64,000 nucleotides of DNA from Muribaculaceae bacterium (GCA_017405965.1 JAFQZK010000035.1:118303-182302), one strand, 5' to 3'; shown: positions 1 through 8,621, numbered from the stretch's first letter. Notes: generated from the letters alone by a model not told the origin. Numbers and translations: made by a program.

Positions 1-1
1 C

Positions 2-871
2 GCCGAGGCCGGTTACAACATGAAGCCCACCAACGTGAACAACGTCGAGACCCTCGCCAATGTGCCCATCATCCTGACCAAGGGCGCTGACTGGTTCGCC
101 TCGATCGGTACCGAGAAGAGCAAGGGTACCAAGGTGTTCGCTCTGGCTGGTAAGATCAATAACGTGGGCCTTATCGAGGTTCCCATGGGTACCACCCTGC
201 GCGAGATCATCTACGACATCGGTGGTGGCGTGAAGAACGGTAAGGAGTTCAAGGCTGTGCAGACTGGTGGCCCCTCGGGCGGCTGCTTGACGCAGAAGCA
301 CCTCGACACTCCCATCGACTATGAGCACCTCGCTGCTTCGGGCTCGATGATGGGCTCTGGCGGTATGATCGTCATGGACGAGGACGACTGTATGGTCAGC
401 GTGGCCAAGTTCTACCTCGAGTTCACCTGCGATGAGAGCTGCGGTAAGTGCACCCCGTGCCGCATCGGCAACAAGCGCATGCTGGAGATCCTCACCCGCA
501 TCACCGAGGGCAAGGGCACCATGGAAGACCTTGACCGTCTGAAAGAGCTGGGCGAGATTATCAAGGATACCGCACTGTGCGGTCTGGGTCAGACCTCTCC
601 CAATCCTGTGTTATCGACTATCAACAACTTCTGGGACGAATATGTGGAGCACGTTAAACAGCACACTTGCCGTGCTAAGCAGTGCAAGGCCCTCGTGACC
701 TACAGCATTGAAGCCTCCAAGTGTAAGGGTTGCGGTGCTTGCGCCCGCAAGTGCCCCGCCAACGCCATTATGGGCGACATTCGTAAGCCTCACATTATTA
801 ACCCCTTCGAGTGCATCCGCTGCGGTATGTGTAAGTCTAACTGCCGCTTCGACGCCATCTCGGTTTATTAA
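2..871 (+). CDS. hydB: NuoF-like (HydB) subunit of trimeric [FeFe] hydrogenase, 5' end missing
   Basis: The reading frame is open from base 2, so the gene starts upstream of the window; 289 residues of the C-terminal half are visible. The product is the NADH/flavin subunit of a multimeric [FeFe] hydrogenase. The visible part begins with the NuoF signature [10 protein letters not shown], followed by an SLBB-type region, then [10 protein letters not shown] (about residues 147-156) with a further Cys in ALCGLGQ near 194, which together bind a [4Fe-4S] cluster. The C-terminus carries a two-cluster ferredoxin domain ([11 protein letters not shown] and [11 protein letters not shown]), an extension found in HydB/HndC and absent from ordinary NuoF. 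The NADH- and FMN-binding part must lie upstream and cannot be checked. hydA follows after 14 bases, so the two are probably one operon. An HndC or HoxF-like name would be equally acceptable; the family is certain. Confidence 0.93.
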   Translation, partial: AEAGYNMKPTNVNNVETLANVPIILTKGADWFASIGTEKSKGTKVFALAGKINNVGLIEVPMGTTLREIIYDIGGGVKNGKEFKAVQTGGPSGGCLTQKHLDTPIDYEHLAASGSMMGSGGMIVMDEDDCMVSVAKFYLEFTCDESCGKCTPCRIGNKRMLEILTRITEGKGTMEDLDRLKELGEIIKDTALCGLGQTSPNPVLSTINNFWDEYVEHVKQHTCRAKQCKALVTYSIEASKCKGCGACARKCPANAIMGDIRKPHIINPFECIRCGMCKSNCRFDAISVY

Positions 872-885
872 ATTTCGATAGCATC

Positions 886-2655
886 ATGGAAGAAAAGAAT
901 ATGATCACTCTGACGATTGATAAACACGAGGTTACTGTTCCTGCAGGGACCATGCTGCTCGATGCCGCCAAGACCGTCGGCATCAGCATTCCCACCCTGT
1001 GCCACATCGACCTGGAGGGTACTTGTGTACAGAACATGCCTGCCTCGTGCCGCATTTGTGTTGTGGAGATCGAGGGCCGTCGCAACCTGGCTCCCGCCTG
1101 TGCAACCCGCGTGACTCCGGGTATGGTGGTTCACACCAACAGCGCCCGCGTGATCCGCGCCCGCAAGACCGTTGCCGAGCTCATGCTCAGCGACCATCCC
1201 AACGATTGCTTGACCTGCCCCAAGTGCAGTGACTGCGAGCTGCAGCGCCTGGTTATGCGCTTCAACATCCGTCAAATGCCGTACAACGGTGGTGAGCAGA
1301 GCGAGCGCAAGCAGGAGCTCACTCCCGCTATCTCGCGCAACATGGAGAAGTGCGTTTATTGCCGCCGTTGCGAGAGCGTCTGCAACAACGTGCAGTCGGT
1401 AGGCGTTTTGAGCGCTATCCGCCGTGGTTTCAACACCACCATCGCTCCCACGTTTGACAAGATGTTCACCGACACCAACTGTACCTATTGCGGTCAGTGT
1501 GTCGCTGTATGTCCCACCGGCGCCCTTACCGAGCACGATTACACCAATCAGCTCATGGACGACCTCACCAACCCCGATAAGGTGGTTATCGCTCAGCCCG
1601 CTCCCGCCGTGCGTTTCGCTCTGGGCGAGGAATTCGGCATGCCCGCTGGTACCATCGTTACCGGCAAGATGGCCACCGCATTGCGCGACCTGGGCTTTGA
1701 CTACGCATTCGACACCGACTTCGCTGCCGACCTCACCATCATGGAGGAGGGCACCGAGATCCTGCAACGCCTCAACAAGTTCCTTGCTGGCGATAAGGAT
1801 GTGAAGTTGCCGATCATGACTTCGTGCTGCCCCGCTTGGGTTAACTTCTATGAGCACGAGTTCCCCGATCTGCTCGACTATCCCTCGACCGCCAAGTCGC
1901 CCGCCCAGATGTTCGGTGCTGTCGCCAAGACCTACTGGGCCGAGAAGATGGGTATCCCCCGCGAGAAGCTCGTGGTTGTTTCAATCATGCCTTGCTTGGC
2001 CAAGAAGTATGAGGCCGGCCGTGATGAGTTCAAGGTGAATGGCAATCCCGACGTGGATTACAGCATCTCAACCCGTGAGCTTGGTCGCCTGATCAAGCGT
2101 GCCAACATCGACTTCGCTAACCTGCCCGAGAGTGACTTCGACTCGCCCCTCGGTGAATCGACAGGTGCTGGTGCCATCTTCGGTATCACGGGTGGTGTGA
2201 TGGAGGCTGCATTGCGTACCGTCTATGAGGTGCACACCGGCAAGACCCTGCCACACCTCGAGTTCAACGACGTGCGCGGCTTTGAGGGCATCAAGGAAGC
2301 TACCATCGACCTCAACGGCTTTGAGCTGAAGGTCTGCGTGGCTCACACCCTGAGCAACGCCCGCAAGGTGATGAACGCCCTGCGTGCCGGCAAGCTCAAC
2401 TACCACGTGGTTGAGGTGATGGCATGTCCCGGTGGTTGCATCGGCGGTGCCGGTCAGCCCTACCACCACGGCAACATCGAGATTCTCAAGGCACGTGCCG
2501 CTGCCGTTTATCGTGAAGACGAGGGCAAGGCATTGCGTAAGAGCCACCAGAACCCCGACATCCAGAAGCTGTACAAGGAATTCCTGGGTGAACCCTGTGG
2601 CGAGAAATCGCATCACCTGCTTCACACGCACTACTTTGATAAGAGCATTCATTAA
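886..2655 (+). CDS. hydA: NADH-dependent [FeFe] hydrogenase catalytic subunit HydA
   Basis: Catalytic subunit, 589 residues, that makes or oxidises H2 at the H-cluster in the cytoplasm. Domains in order: plant-type [2Fe-2S] ferredoxin (about 1-80), a His/Cys [4Fe-4S] site HPNDCLTCPKCSDC (about 104-117), a 2x[4Fe-4S] domain (CVYCRRCESVC near 156, CTYCGQCVAVC near 200), then the H-domain with L1 TSCCPAWV (C314, C315), L2 MPCLAKKYE (C370) and L3 CPGGCIGG (C514, C518), and a C-terminal small-subunit-like tail. The paired Cys in L1 includes the proton-transfer Cys of catalytic group A enzymes. L2 has Leu where MPCT is usual. With hydB before and hydC after it, this is the A-type trimer that couples NADH and ferredoxin to H2; bifurcation is inferred from the family, not visible. 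A second in-frame ATG at 901 is an alternative start. Confidence 0.96.
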   Translation: MEEKNMITLTIDKHEVTVPAGTMLLDAAKTVGISIPTLCHIDLEGTCVQNMPASCRICVVEIEGRRNLAPACATRVTPGMVVHTNSARVIRARKTVAELMLSDHPNDCLTCPKCSDCELQRLVMRFNIRQMPYNGGEQSERKQELTPAISRNMEKCVYCRRCESVCNNVQSVGVLSAIRRGFNTTIAPTFDKMFTDTNCTYCGQCVAVCPTGALTEHDYTNQLMDDLTNPDKVVIAQPAPAVRFALGEEFGMPAGTIVTGKMATALRDLGFDYAFDTDFAADLTIMEEGTEILQRLNKFLAGDKDVKLPIMTSCCPAWVNFYEHEFPDLLDYPSTAKSPAQMFGAVAKTYWAEKMGIPREKLVVVSIMPCLAKKYEAGRDEFKVNGNPDVDYSISTRELGRLIKRANIDFANLPESDFDSPLGESTGAGAIFGITGGVMEAALRTVYEVHTGKTLPHLEFNDVRGFEGIKEATIDLNGFELKVCVAHTLSNARKVMNALRAGKLNYHVVEVMACPGGCIGGAGQPYHHGNIEILKARAAAVYREDEGKALRKSHQNPDIQKLYKEFLGEPCGEKSHHLLHTHYFDKSIH

Positions 2656-2678
2656 TCGACTTAAACTACAATAACGAT

Positions 2679-3173
2679 ATGAAGAAGAAAGAAGAAATCA
2701 AACTGGCGTGTACCGTAGTTCAACAGGTTGAGGAAATCTGTGACAAGCACGGAAATAAGCCCGGTGAATTGATTAACGTGTTGCACGAGTGCCAGGCACT
2801 GCACGGCTATCTCCCCGAGGAGATGCAGCGCATCATTGCCCGCAAGTTGGGCGTGCCCGCATCCAAGGTTTACGGCGTGGTGACGTTCTACTCGTTCTTC
2901 ACCATGACCCCCAAGGGCAAGCACCCGATTTCGGTCTGCCTGGGTACCGCCTGCTACGTGCGTGGTTCCGAGCGCCTGCTCGAGGAAATCAAGCGCATCC
3001 TCAACATTGAGGTGGGTGAGACTACTCCCGATGGCAAGTTCTCGCTCGACTGCCTGCGTTGCGTGGGTGCCTGCGGTCTTGCTCCCGTTGTCATGATTGG
3101 TGAGCATGTTTATGGCCGTCTCGACGTCAAGGACATCCGTCAGATTCTCGAGACCACCGCAGCACAGGATTAA
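2679..3173 (+). CDS. hydC: NuoE-like (HydC) [2Fe-2S] subunit of the hydrogenase
   Basis: Thioredoxin-like [2Fe-2S] ferredoxin of 164 residues, the electron-transfer subunit that partners the NuoF-like subunit. The four cluster ligands are visible in the NuoE spacing: C87-x4-C92 (CLGTAC) and C128-x3-C132 (CVGAC). The N-terminal helical bundle typical of the family (EICDKHGNKPGELINVLHEC) is present and the length is normal. It lies 23 bases after hydA and is followed by a clear terminator, so hydB-hydA-hydC form one transcription unit. Start at ATG 2679 gives the expected N-terminus. The order flavin subunit, catalytic subunit, NuoE-like subunit is complete for an HydABC-type complex, so no further structural subunit is needed here. 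Confidence 0.94.
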   Translation: MKKKEEIKLACTVVQQVEEICDKHGNKPGELINVLHECQALHGYLPEEMQRIIARKLGVPASKVYGVVTFYSFFTMTPKGKHPISVCLGTACYVRGSERLLEEIKRILNIEVGETTPDGKFSLDCLRCVGACGLAPVVMIGEHVYGRLDVKDIRQILETTAAQD

Positions 3174-3198
3174 TCATCCGTAACACATTATTAAAGAG

Positions 3199-3233
3199 CA
3201 GGATGCCCCACTCGTTGAGGCATCCTGTTTTTT
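3199..3233 (+). terminator. Intrinsic terminator after hydC
   Basis: Nine-base perfect stem (CAGGATGCC / GGCATCCTG) with an 11-base loop, followed by a run of six T. It lies 25 bases after the hydC stop and ends the hydBAC unit. Confidence 0.9.
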
Positions 3234-3247
3234 AAGTTTAATGTGAG

Positions 3248-3366
3248 TTCGTCGGGAATAAAGTGTTGATGTTCAATGATTCTGATCTGTAGAGACGCAG
3301 AATTTTGCGTCTCTCGTCGTTATGTATTGAACATCAACACTTTATTTTCATCTTGCTCCCGTCGAA
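3248..3366. repeat. Nested inverted-repeat element between hydC and the S41 peptidase
   Basis: A perfect 21-base inverted repeat (3257-3277 and 3326-3346, beginning AATAAAGTGTTGATG) encloses a second palindrome at 3291-3314 (AGAGACGCA / TGCGTCTCT). Outside the 21-base arms a further near match continues: TTCGTCGGGA at 3248-3257 against TCCCGTCGAA at 3357-3366, 9 of 10 paired, after a small insertion. No coding sequence lies inside. The inner palindrome recurs at 63583-63610. I see no target-site duplication, so it could be a small non-autonomous element or simply a strong bidirectional hairpin. Confidence 0.75.
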
Positions 3367-3368
3367 TT

Positions 3369-5036
3369 CTATTTCTTCTTCTTGATGATGTCCAGCAGGT
3401 AGAGGATGGGAGCGTTGTCATCAAAGTTGTAACGCTTGTATTCCTCATAGCTTGGCATCAGGTCGGGCGTGAACTGTTTGGCACGCGGGTCGTCGTCGGG
3501 GAAGCAAATCTGAATCAATGAGCAGATATCTCCAGTGAGACCGGTGCGAGGCAGATAGAACGACTGATTCGCCATGAAGGTGTTGGGCGCTTGACTGCTT
3601 GTTACTCCCGCAATTGTGGCCCCCATTTTCCACAGATGGTGAGAAAAGTGGAAGGCGGCACTGAACGTCAAGGGGTCAGTGACTACATATACGTGCTCGG
3701 GACTGTAGACGGGTTGGCCGTTTTGTGCGCGCAGTTTGTCCTTGATGCTGCACATGCTGCCATCGATGAAATTTTCACGCTTTTTTTCGATACTGATTTC
3801 CTGGTAGTTTACCTCTGAAAGGTCCAGATAGTCCCCATACTCAAGTTTGTATTCATTCGTTGCATTTATCTGTTCAAGAGAGGCTTTACTCATTGTCTTG
3901 GGAGTAAGCAGATAAAACCCTTTATCCTCTTGATAACACTCTTTCAAGTATCTGTCGCCATATAATTGATAAAGCAGTGGATAAACGATATTTGTGTTGC
4001 CTCCACCATTGCCACGCAGGTCGATGATCAGGTTCTTGCTGCTGTTTTGCTTCATCAACTGCAGCATCTTCTCGAATTCTTCACTCAACGATGGTATCAT
4101 CGCAATGGCAAAATCTTCATTCTCGGGAACAGGCATGCCTGCAATACTGTAGATGCCTTGAAGCATACCTGAACAGTCGTAACCATGTTCCTTGTCGTAT
4201 TCCAGAAGATCTCTTGCGATCATGTGTGCCACATGGAAGTACATCGTGTTGTTACCTTCGTCGGCAAAGCCATATTGGAGTAAACCGAGGAAATCATAGC
4301 TGAATTGTTTGGCAGGGAAGCTGCTTGGTCTTACCGATTGGGCCTGAAATTGCAATACCTGATTGAACGGGACAACGGGCAACGTAACCTCGGCTTTCTT
4401 CCCTTTAGGGGTCTTCAGTTGATAGGTGATAGTGGCATCGCCCAGGGTGGGAATCACTTTACGCAGGGCTTTGGGTTGTATGGCGTAATGTGCCAGATTC
4501 ATCATGCGTCCTATCTCGTTCTCGGCAATGAAGTGTTTTGCCATGTCGTTGGCCAAGTCGTTGACCGCCACATTCTCGATGGCGACAAGACGGCTGCCCA
4601 CCAGATCCTTGTACTCGTCGGGCAGGGCCTTGACAATAATTCCGTCGTTGATGGCCTCAAGGATGATGAGCGTTGCCGGATCAGTATACTGAATTGGGAA
4701 GTGGCCAGGAACATAAGGTCCATCGGGCATGGCGACGGTGTGCCCGTCCTTCAACGGAGCCAGGAATTCATTGATGCGATAAGCAAACTCCCTGACGTCA
4801 GTGACCTTGTCTTTGAGAAGCGCGTTGCGGGCATCACTTGCAGCCTTGCGGAAGTAGGGTTTGCCTCCATAACCACTGTAGGGGTCTGGATGCCGCTCTT
4901 CAAGGAGTTTGACAAAATATCTGAAGTCGGCGACGATGGAGTCGGTGGGCACTTGCGCCCACGTCTTGTTGCCAGCAAGCAACAATGTTAACAGGATGAG
5001 CAACGTTGCTCTGGTTAGGAAATGATTCTTTTTCAT
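3369..5036 (-). CDS. S41 family (C-terminal processing type) secreted peptidase
   Basis: Predicted exported serine protease of 555 residues. An N-terminal signal peptide is clear (basic MKKNHF, a Leu-rich core, cleavage after TWAQ). The S41 core follows: NLIIDLRGNGGGNT near residue 333 and the segment with the catalytic Ser, DPLTFSAAFHF, near residue 458. The start is set at ATG 5036, because the upstream alternative at 5045 is a TTG that only adds three residues before the signal peptide. The gene stands alone on the minus strand between the two hydrogenase loci and has no visible functional link to them. Substrate is unknown; Bacteroidota carry many S41 peptidases of this type that act on periplasmic or outer-membrane proteins. 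A PDZ domain is not obvious. Confidence 0.85.
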   Translation of the reverse strand: MKKNHFLTRATLLILLTLLLAGNKTWAQVPTDSIVADFRYFVKLLEERHPDPYSGYGGKPYFRKAASDARNALLKDKVTDVREFAYRINEFLAPLKDGHTVAMPDGPYVPGHFPIQYTDPATLIILEAINDGIIVKALPDEYKDLVGSRLVAIENVAVNDLANDMAKHFIAENEIGRMMNLAHYAIQPKALRKVIPTLGDATITYQLKTPKGKKAEVTLPVVPFNQVLQFQAQSVRPSSFPAKQFSYDFLGLLQYGFADEGNNTMYFHVAHMIARDLLEYDKEHGYDCSGMLQGIYSIAGMPVPENEDFAIAMIPSLSEEFEKMLQLMKQNSSKNLIIDLRGNGGGNTNIVYPLLYQLYGDRYLKECYQEDKGFYLLTPKTMSKASLEQINATNEYKLEYGDYLDLSEVNYQEISIEKKRENFIDGSMCSIKDKLRAQNGQPVYSPEHVYVVTDPLTFSAAFHFSHHLWKMGATIAGVTSSQAPNTFMANQSFYLPRTGLTGDICSLIQICFPDDDPRAKQFTPDLMPSYEEYKRYNFDDNAPILYLLDIIKKKK

Positions 5037-5446
5037 GTGATACAATATTTGATGTTATTGCCTTCTTGTTTGAGTTCAGTTTAAGTTCTAAGGTGTACAC
5101 AGGTCTTCATTGCAAAATTAATCAGAATATTTCATCTATTATCGGTTGTTGAGGGGTAAATGTAGATGAATACCCGCTTTTTCCCTGAAAGTGTCAAATA
5201 ATTGGACACTTTCAGGAAGAATGATTTCTCCATTCAGTCTATCGGGAAGACTTATTGTCTCAAGGTCGCACCTGGGATACTGAACGACATCGATGCTACA
5301 CGCATTCTCATTTTTAATTTCACAAATTCAATTATTCTTAATTCCTTTATTGTGGGATTGGAAGAAAAACTGTAATTTTGTAAGTGATATTGGATAGATA
5401 TCCACATCAGTCAAAAATCCTTAAATTATTAACCGATTAATTGTCA
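5037..5446. other. 410-base spacer between the S41 peptidase and the second hydrogenase
   Basis: AT-rich divergent spacer with no credible gene. It holds a hairpin at 5185-5215 (CTGAAAGTGTC / GACACTTTCAG, 9-base loop), of unknown role, and the promoter of the second hydrogenase at 5349-5380. The hairpin sits some 160 bases upstream of that promoter, where it could be an operator or a leftover terminator. Confidence 0.6.
5349..5380 (+). promoter_or_regulatory. Probable promoter of the second [FeFe] hydrogenase
   Basis: ATTG at 5349-5352, 20 bases, then TAATTTTG at 5373-5380, matching the Bacteroidota -33/-7 consensus. The predicted transcription start is near 5387, giving a leader of about 60 bases before ATG 5447. 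The gene therefore has its own promoter, separate from hydBAC. Confidence 0.65.
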
Positions 5447-7252
5447 ATGGATTCTCAACACAACGAAGCGCCAAACAATGCGAATGGCGAAATGCAATCA
5501 GACAATGCCTCCGAGGCATACGGCCTGATTGGTAACCAACATATACAGGTCCTGTGCTGCTGTGGTTCGTCATGCTATGAATCGGGCAGCTTGAAAATCA
5601 TTGACAATTTTATCCGTGTTATCGCAGCCTATGGTTTAGGCAGCCGTGTAGATGTCGTGGCAACAGGTTGCTTTGGCTTCTGTGCAAAGGGGCCCATCGT
5701 AAGGATCATGCCCGACAACACGACCTACGTCCAGGTTCATCCCGAGGATGTGGAGGAAATCGTCAAGACACACATCATAGAAGGACGTCTGCTCGAACGC
5801 CTGCAATATGTGGACTTTACGGCCCATCAGTTGATGGATGACTCCAAGCACTGGAGTTCCTATCCCAAGCAACTCTCGATGGATGCCATGTTGCATGACT
5901 ACATCTACGAGATTGGCGGCAAGAGGTTCTTGTCGGTGATGTCCTACAAGATTGATGCCGACAAGTGCAAGGGTTGTGGCGCCTGCAAGCGTGGATGCTC
6001 CAGCCATGCCATTGTGGGTGACCTGCGCCATCCCCATGTGGTCAATCCCTATAAATGCACATGCTGCGGTCATTGCACGACCAAGTGCAAGTTCGACGCC
6101 ATCCACGGCCCCGTGGGTGCACTCAGCGAGCGCAACTATGTCGAGGATCTGCTGGTTGATGTCGCTGACCCCGACAAGATAGTCGTGGCTCAAACAGCAC
6201 CGGCGGTACGGTATGCGCTGGGCGAGGAATTCGGCATGCCCCCCGGCAGCATCGTGACAGGCAAGATGATCACGGCCCTGCGCAAGGTGGGTGTGGACTA
6301 TGTGTTTGATACCGACTTCGGTGCCGACATCACCATTATGGAGGAGGCTGCCGAAATTGTTGATCGTCTGCGCAAATTCATCGCAGGGGACAAGACGGTG
6401 CGTATTCCTATCACTACCTCGTGCTGCCCGGCATGGGTCAACTTCTTTGAGAACGACTATCCCGACCTGAGGGAGTATCCCTCGACCTGCAAGTCACCCG
6501 CTCAGATGCTGGGAGCAGTGCTCAAGACCTTCTGGGCTCAGCGCATGGGTATCCCTCGCGATAAACTGGTTGTGGTCTCGATAATGCCATGCCTGTCCAA
6601 GAAATATGAATGTGCACGCGACGAGTTCATCACCGACGGCAACCCCGATGTGGACTACTCGGTCACTACTATCGAGCTGGCCGAACTGATTAAGCGCATG
6701 AACATAGACTTCGACTCCTTGCTGGACGGCGAGTTCGATTCTCCGCTGGGTGACTCCAGTGGTGCCGGAGCCATCTTCGGTACTACAGGCGGTGTCATGG
6801 AGGCCGTGTTGCGAACGGTGTATGAGGAATTCACCGGACAGGAACTGGCCTATGTCGAGTTTGAACAGGTGCGAGGCCTGGACGGTATCCATGAGGCTGT
6901 CATCGACCTCAACGGCTTTGAATTGAAGGTGTGCGTGGTCAATACGTTGGCCAACGCCCGCATCGTTATGGACAAGCTGCGTGCAGGTGAAATGGATTAT
7001 CATGTCATCGAGGTGATGGCATGTCCCGGTGGCTGCATCGGCGGAACGGGCCAACCTTACCACCATGGTGATATCGAGGTCATCAAAGCCCGCCAGCGCG
7101 CCATCTACAGCGAGGATGTGGGCAAGCGGTTGCGCAAGAGCCATGAGAATCCTGTCATTCAGCGTCTTTATCGCGAGTTCCTCGGCGAACCTCTTCATGG
7201 CAAGGCCCACGAAATTCTCCACACCAAGTACCGCGACAAGTCCATCCTTTGA
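5447..7252 (+). CDS. [FeFe] hydrogenase of fused architecture: thioredoxin-like Fd + 2x[4Fe-4S] + H-domain
   Basis: A second [FeFe] hydrogenase, 601 residues. The N-terminus (about 30-115) is the thioredoxin-like [2Fe-2S] domain seen at the start of HydB, with all ligands present (C38-x4-C43, C75-x3-C79). Next comes a 2x[4Fe-4S] domain (C174/177/180/184 and C204/207/210/214) that resembles the C-terminus of HydB, not the ferredoxin of HydA: CKGCGACKRGCSSHAIVGD here, [19 protein letters not shown] in hydB. The H-domain follows: L1 SCCPAWV (C326, C327), L2 MPCLSKKYE (C382), L3 CPGGC (526-530). The FMN/NADH module of HydB and the N-terminal [2Fe-2S] and His-Cys clusters of HydA are missing. Active-site residues are intact, so it should be catalytic; its electron partner is unknown. 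ATG 5447 is preferred to TTG 5441. Its H-domain is clearly a close paralogue of hydA. Confidence 0.92.
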   Translation: MDSQHNEAPNNANGEMQSDNASEAYGLIGNQHIQVLCCCGSSCYESGSLKIIDNFIRVIAAYGLGSRVDVVATGCFGFCAKGPIVRIMPDNTTYVQVHPEDVEEIVKTHIIEGRLLERLQYVDFTAHQLMDDSKHWSSYPKQLSMDAMLHDYIYEIGGKRFLSVMSYKIDADKCKGCGACKRGCSSHAIVGDLRHPHVVNPYKCTCCGHCTTKCKFDAIHGPVGALSERNYVEDLLVDVADPDKIVVAQTAPAVRYALGEEFGMPPGSIVTGKMITALRKVGVDYVFDTDFGADITIMEEAAEIVDRLRKFIAGDKTVRIPITTSCCPAWVNFFENDYPDLREYPSTCKSPAQMLGAVLKTFWAQRMGIPRDKLVVVSIMPCLSKKYECARDEFITDGNPDVDYSVTTIELAELIKRMNIDFDSLLDGEFDSPLGDSSGAGAIFGTTGGVMEAVLRTVYEEFTGQELAYVEFEQVRGLDGIHEAVIDLNGFELKVCVVNTLANARIVMDKLRAGEMDYHVIEVMACPGGCIGGTGQPYHHGDIEVIKARQRAIYSEDVGKRLRKSHENPVIQRLYREFLGEPLHGKAHEILHTKYRDKSIL

Positions 7253-7297
7253 CCCCGCGGTTAAACAAGTAAGAAGTGTGCTTGATTTATAATGCGA

Positions 7298-7330
7298 GGC
7301 GCCAGCTCTTTTGCCGGCGCCCCGTCGTGT
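7298..7330 (+). terminator. Possible terminator after the second hydrogenase
   Basis: GGCGCC at 7298-7303 and 7316-7321 pair around a 12-base loop; a short T-rich stretch (GTTTTGT) follows. It is weaker than the hydC terminator. Confidence 0.45.
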
Positions 7331-7370
7331 TTTGTCAAGTTTTGTCCTTTCCCGTCCGTCGTGTCTCGTA

Positions 7371-7391
7371 TTGCGAGCCTCTGGCTCGCAA
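7371..7391. repeat. Compact hairpin downstream of hydF
   Basis: Perfect 9-base stem TTGCGAGCC / GGCTCGCAA with a 3-base loop TCT. It lies 7 bases past the hydF stop on the minus strand, without a T run. The tight three-base loop is shared by spacer hairpins near 24.7 and 56.6 kb. Confidence 0.65.
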
Positions 7392-7398
7392 CCTCTGC

Positions 7399-8601
7399 TC
7401 AAGGCATGGACACCTTGCTCAGGATTCCTTTTAGATGGGCGATGGTGATGCCGTAGTTGGTCATCGGTGTGCCTTGCCGGCGGCACTGATCCACGCGTGA
7501 GAGCATGAACTTGCGGTTAAACATGCAGCCGCCGCAATGAATCACGAGGTCATAACTTGTTACATCTTCAGGGAAATCTTTCCCGGCCACAATGTCTACG
7601 GTCAGCCCTTGTCCCACGCGCTGTCGCAGCATGCGGGGAATCTTTTCGCGGCCGATGTCCTCGGCCAGCGGGGCATGAGTGCAGGCTTCGGCAATGAGCA
7701 CGCGCGATTGCTCGGTCATGCGGTCAATGGCCATAGCGCTCCTGACAAAGAAGCGGATGTCGCCCTTATGGGCTGCCATCAGCACCGAGAACGAGGTGAG
7801 CAGGCTTCCCTCAGGCTTTTTCTTTTCGACGATGTCAAACACCTGTGAGTCGGTGATGATCAATCGGGGCAGTTCTTTTAACGCTGCAAGGGTGCTGTCA
7901 ATGTCATCGGTAGTGCAACAGATGGCGATGCACCGTTTGTCCATCAGGTCGCGTAGGGTCTGTACCTGAGGCAGGATAAGGCGGCCTTTGGGGGCTTGCG
8001 GATCTTGCGGCATGACCAGCAGCACTGTGTCGCCGGGACGAGCAAGGTCGCCTGTGAGCGACTGTTTCTCGTTTTCGGGCATGAGTCCTGCCAGTGTCTT
8101 CCTCAGCAGGTCCAGTCCGGTGCCGTTGATGGCACTCACGGGAATGACATCGCAGCCCAGTCGCTTGGCCATGTCCTCAAGTAGGGTAGAGGGCACCTCT
8201 TCCAGCAGGTCCACCTTGTTCAATACAGCGACAAAGGGCACGTTGGCTTGCTTGAGCAACGTGGCCCATGTTACCTCGTCGTTGAGTGAACTGCCGTCGG
8301 TAACAAGGATAGCGAGATCAGTCTGCTTGATGACCTCACGGGTGCGCTCGGTGCGCAGGTCGCCCACCTTGCCGCAGTCGTCAAAGCCCGCCGTGTCGAT
8401 GAGCACACAAGGGCCTAACGGCAGTATCTCCATCGATTTCATCACCGGATCGGTCGTCGTGCCGGGCACATCGCTCACCAGGGCGGTCTGTTGTCCAGTG
8501 AGCGCGTTGATAAGCGACGACTTGCCCGCATTGCGTCGTCCGAACAGCGCAATGTGCAGCCTTTCACTCTGTGGAGTCCTGTTAAAATTGTTATCTACCA
8601 T
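7399..8601 (-). CDS. hydF: [FeFe] hydrogenase H-cluster maturation GTPase HydF
   Basis: HydF is the scaffold GTPase that assembles the 2Fe precursor and delivers it to apo-HydA. The 400 residues show a TrmE/Era-type GTPase domain (P loop GRRNAGKSS near 21-29, DVPGTTTDP, DTAGFDD, NKVDLL), a middle dimerisation domain, and a C-terminal cluster-binding domain. The cluster ligands are visible as C307-x-H309 and H355-C356-x2-C359, the family CxH...HCxxC pattern. Length is as expected. It lies downstream of hydG on the same strand and they are probably co-transcribed. The presence of HydF and HydG next to two hydrogenase genes suggests these maturases serve both enzymes. Start ATG 8601 is well placed. 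Confidence 0.95.
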   Translation of the reverse strand: MVDNNFNRTPQSERLHIALFGRRNAGKSSLINALTGQQTALVSDVPGTTTDPVMKSMEILPLGPCVLIDTAGFDDCGKVGDLRTERTREVIKQTDLAILVTDGSSLNDEVTWATLLKQANVPFVAVLNKVDLLEEVPSTLLEDMAKRLGCDVIPVSAINGTGLDLLRKTLAGLMPENEKQSLTGDLARPGDTVLLVMPQDPQAPKGRLILPQVQTLRDLMDKRCIAICCTTDDIDSTLAALKELPRLIITDSQVFDIVEKKKPEGSLLTSFSVLMAAHKGDIRFFVRSAMAIDRMTEQSRVLIAEACTHAPLAEDIGREKIPRMLRQRVGQGLTVDIVAGKDFPEDVTSYDLVIHCGGCMFNRKFMLSRVDQCRRQGTPMTNYGITIAHLKGILSKVSMP

Positions 8602-8621
8602 AAATGACAGATTTTTAAACG

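Noticed and set aside
868-1857. Long open frames antisense to hydA, also to lptD, the S9 peptidase, gyrA and the 1106-residue protein
   Set aside because: They mirror the codon bias of strongly coding strands and their translations have no protein-like motifs.
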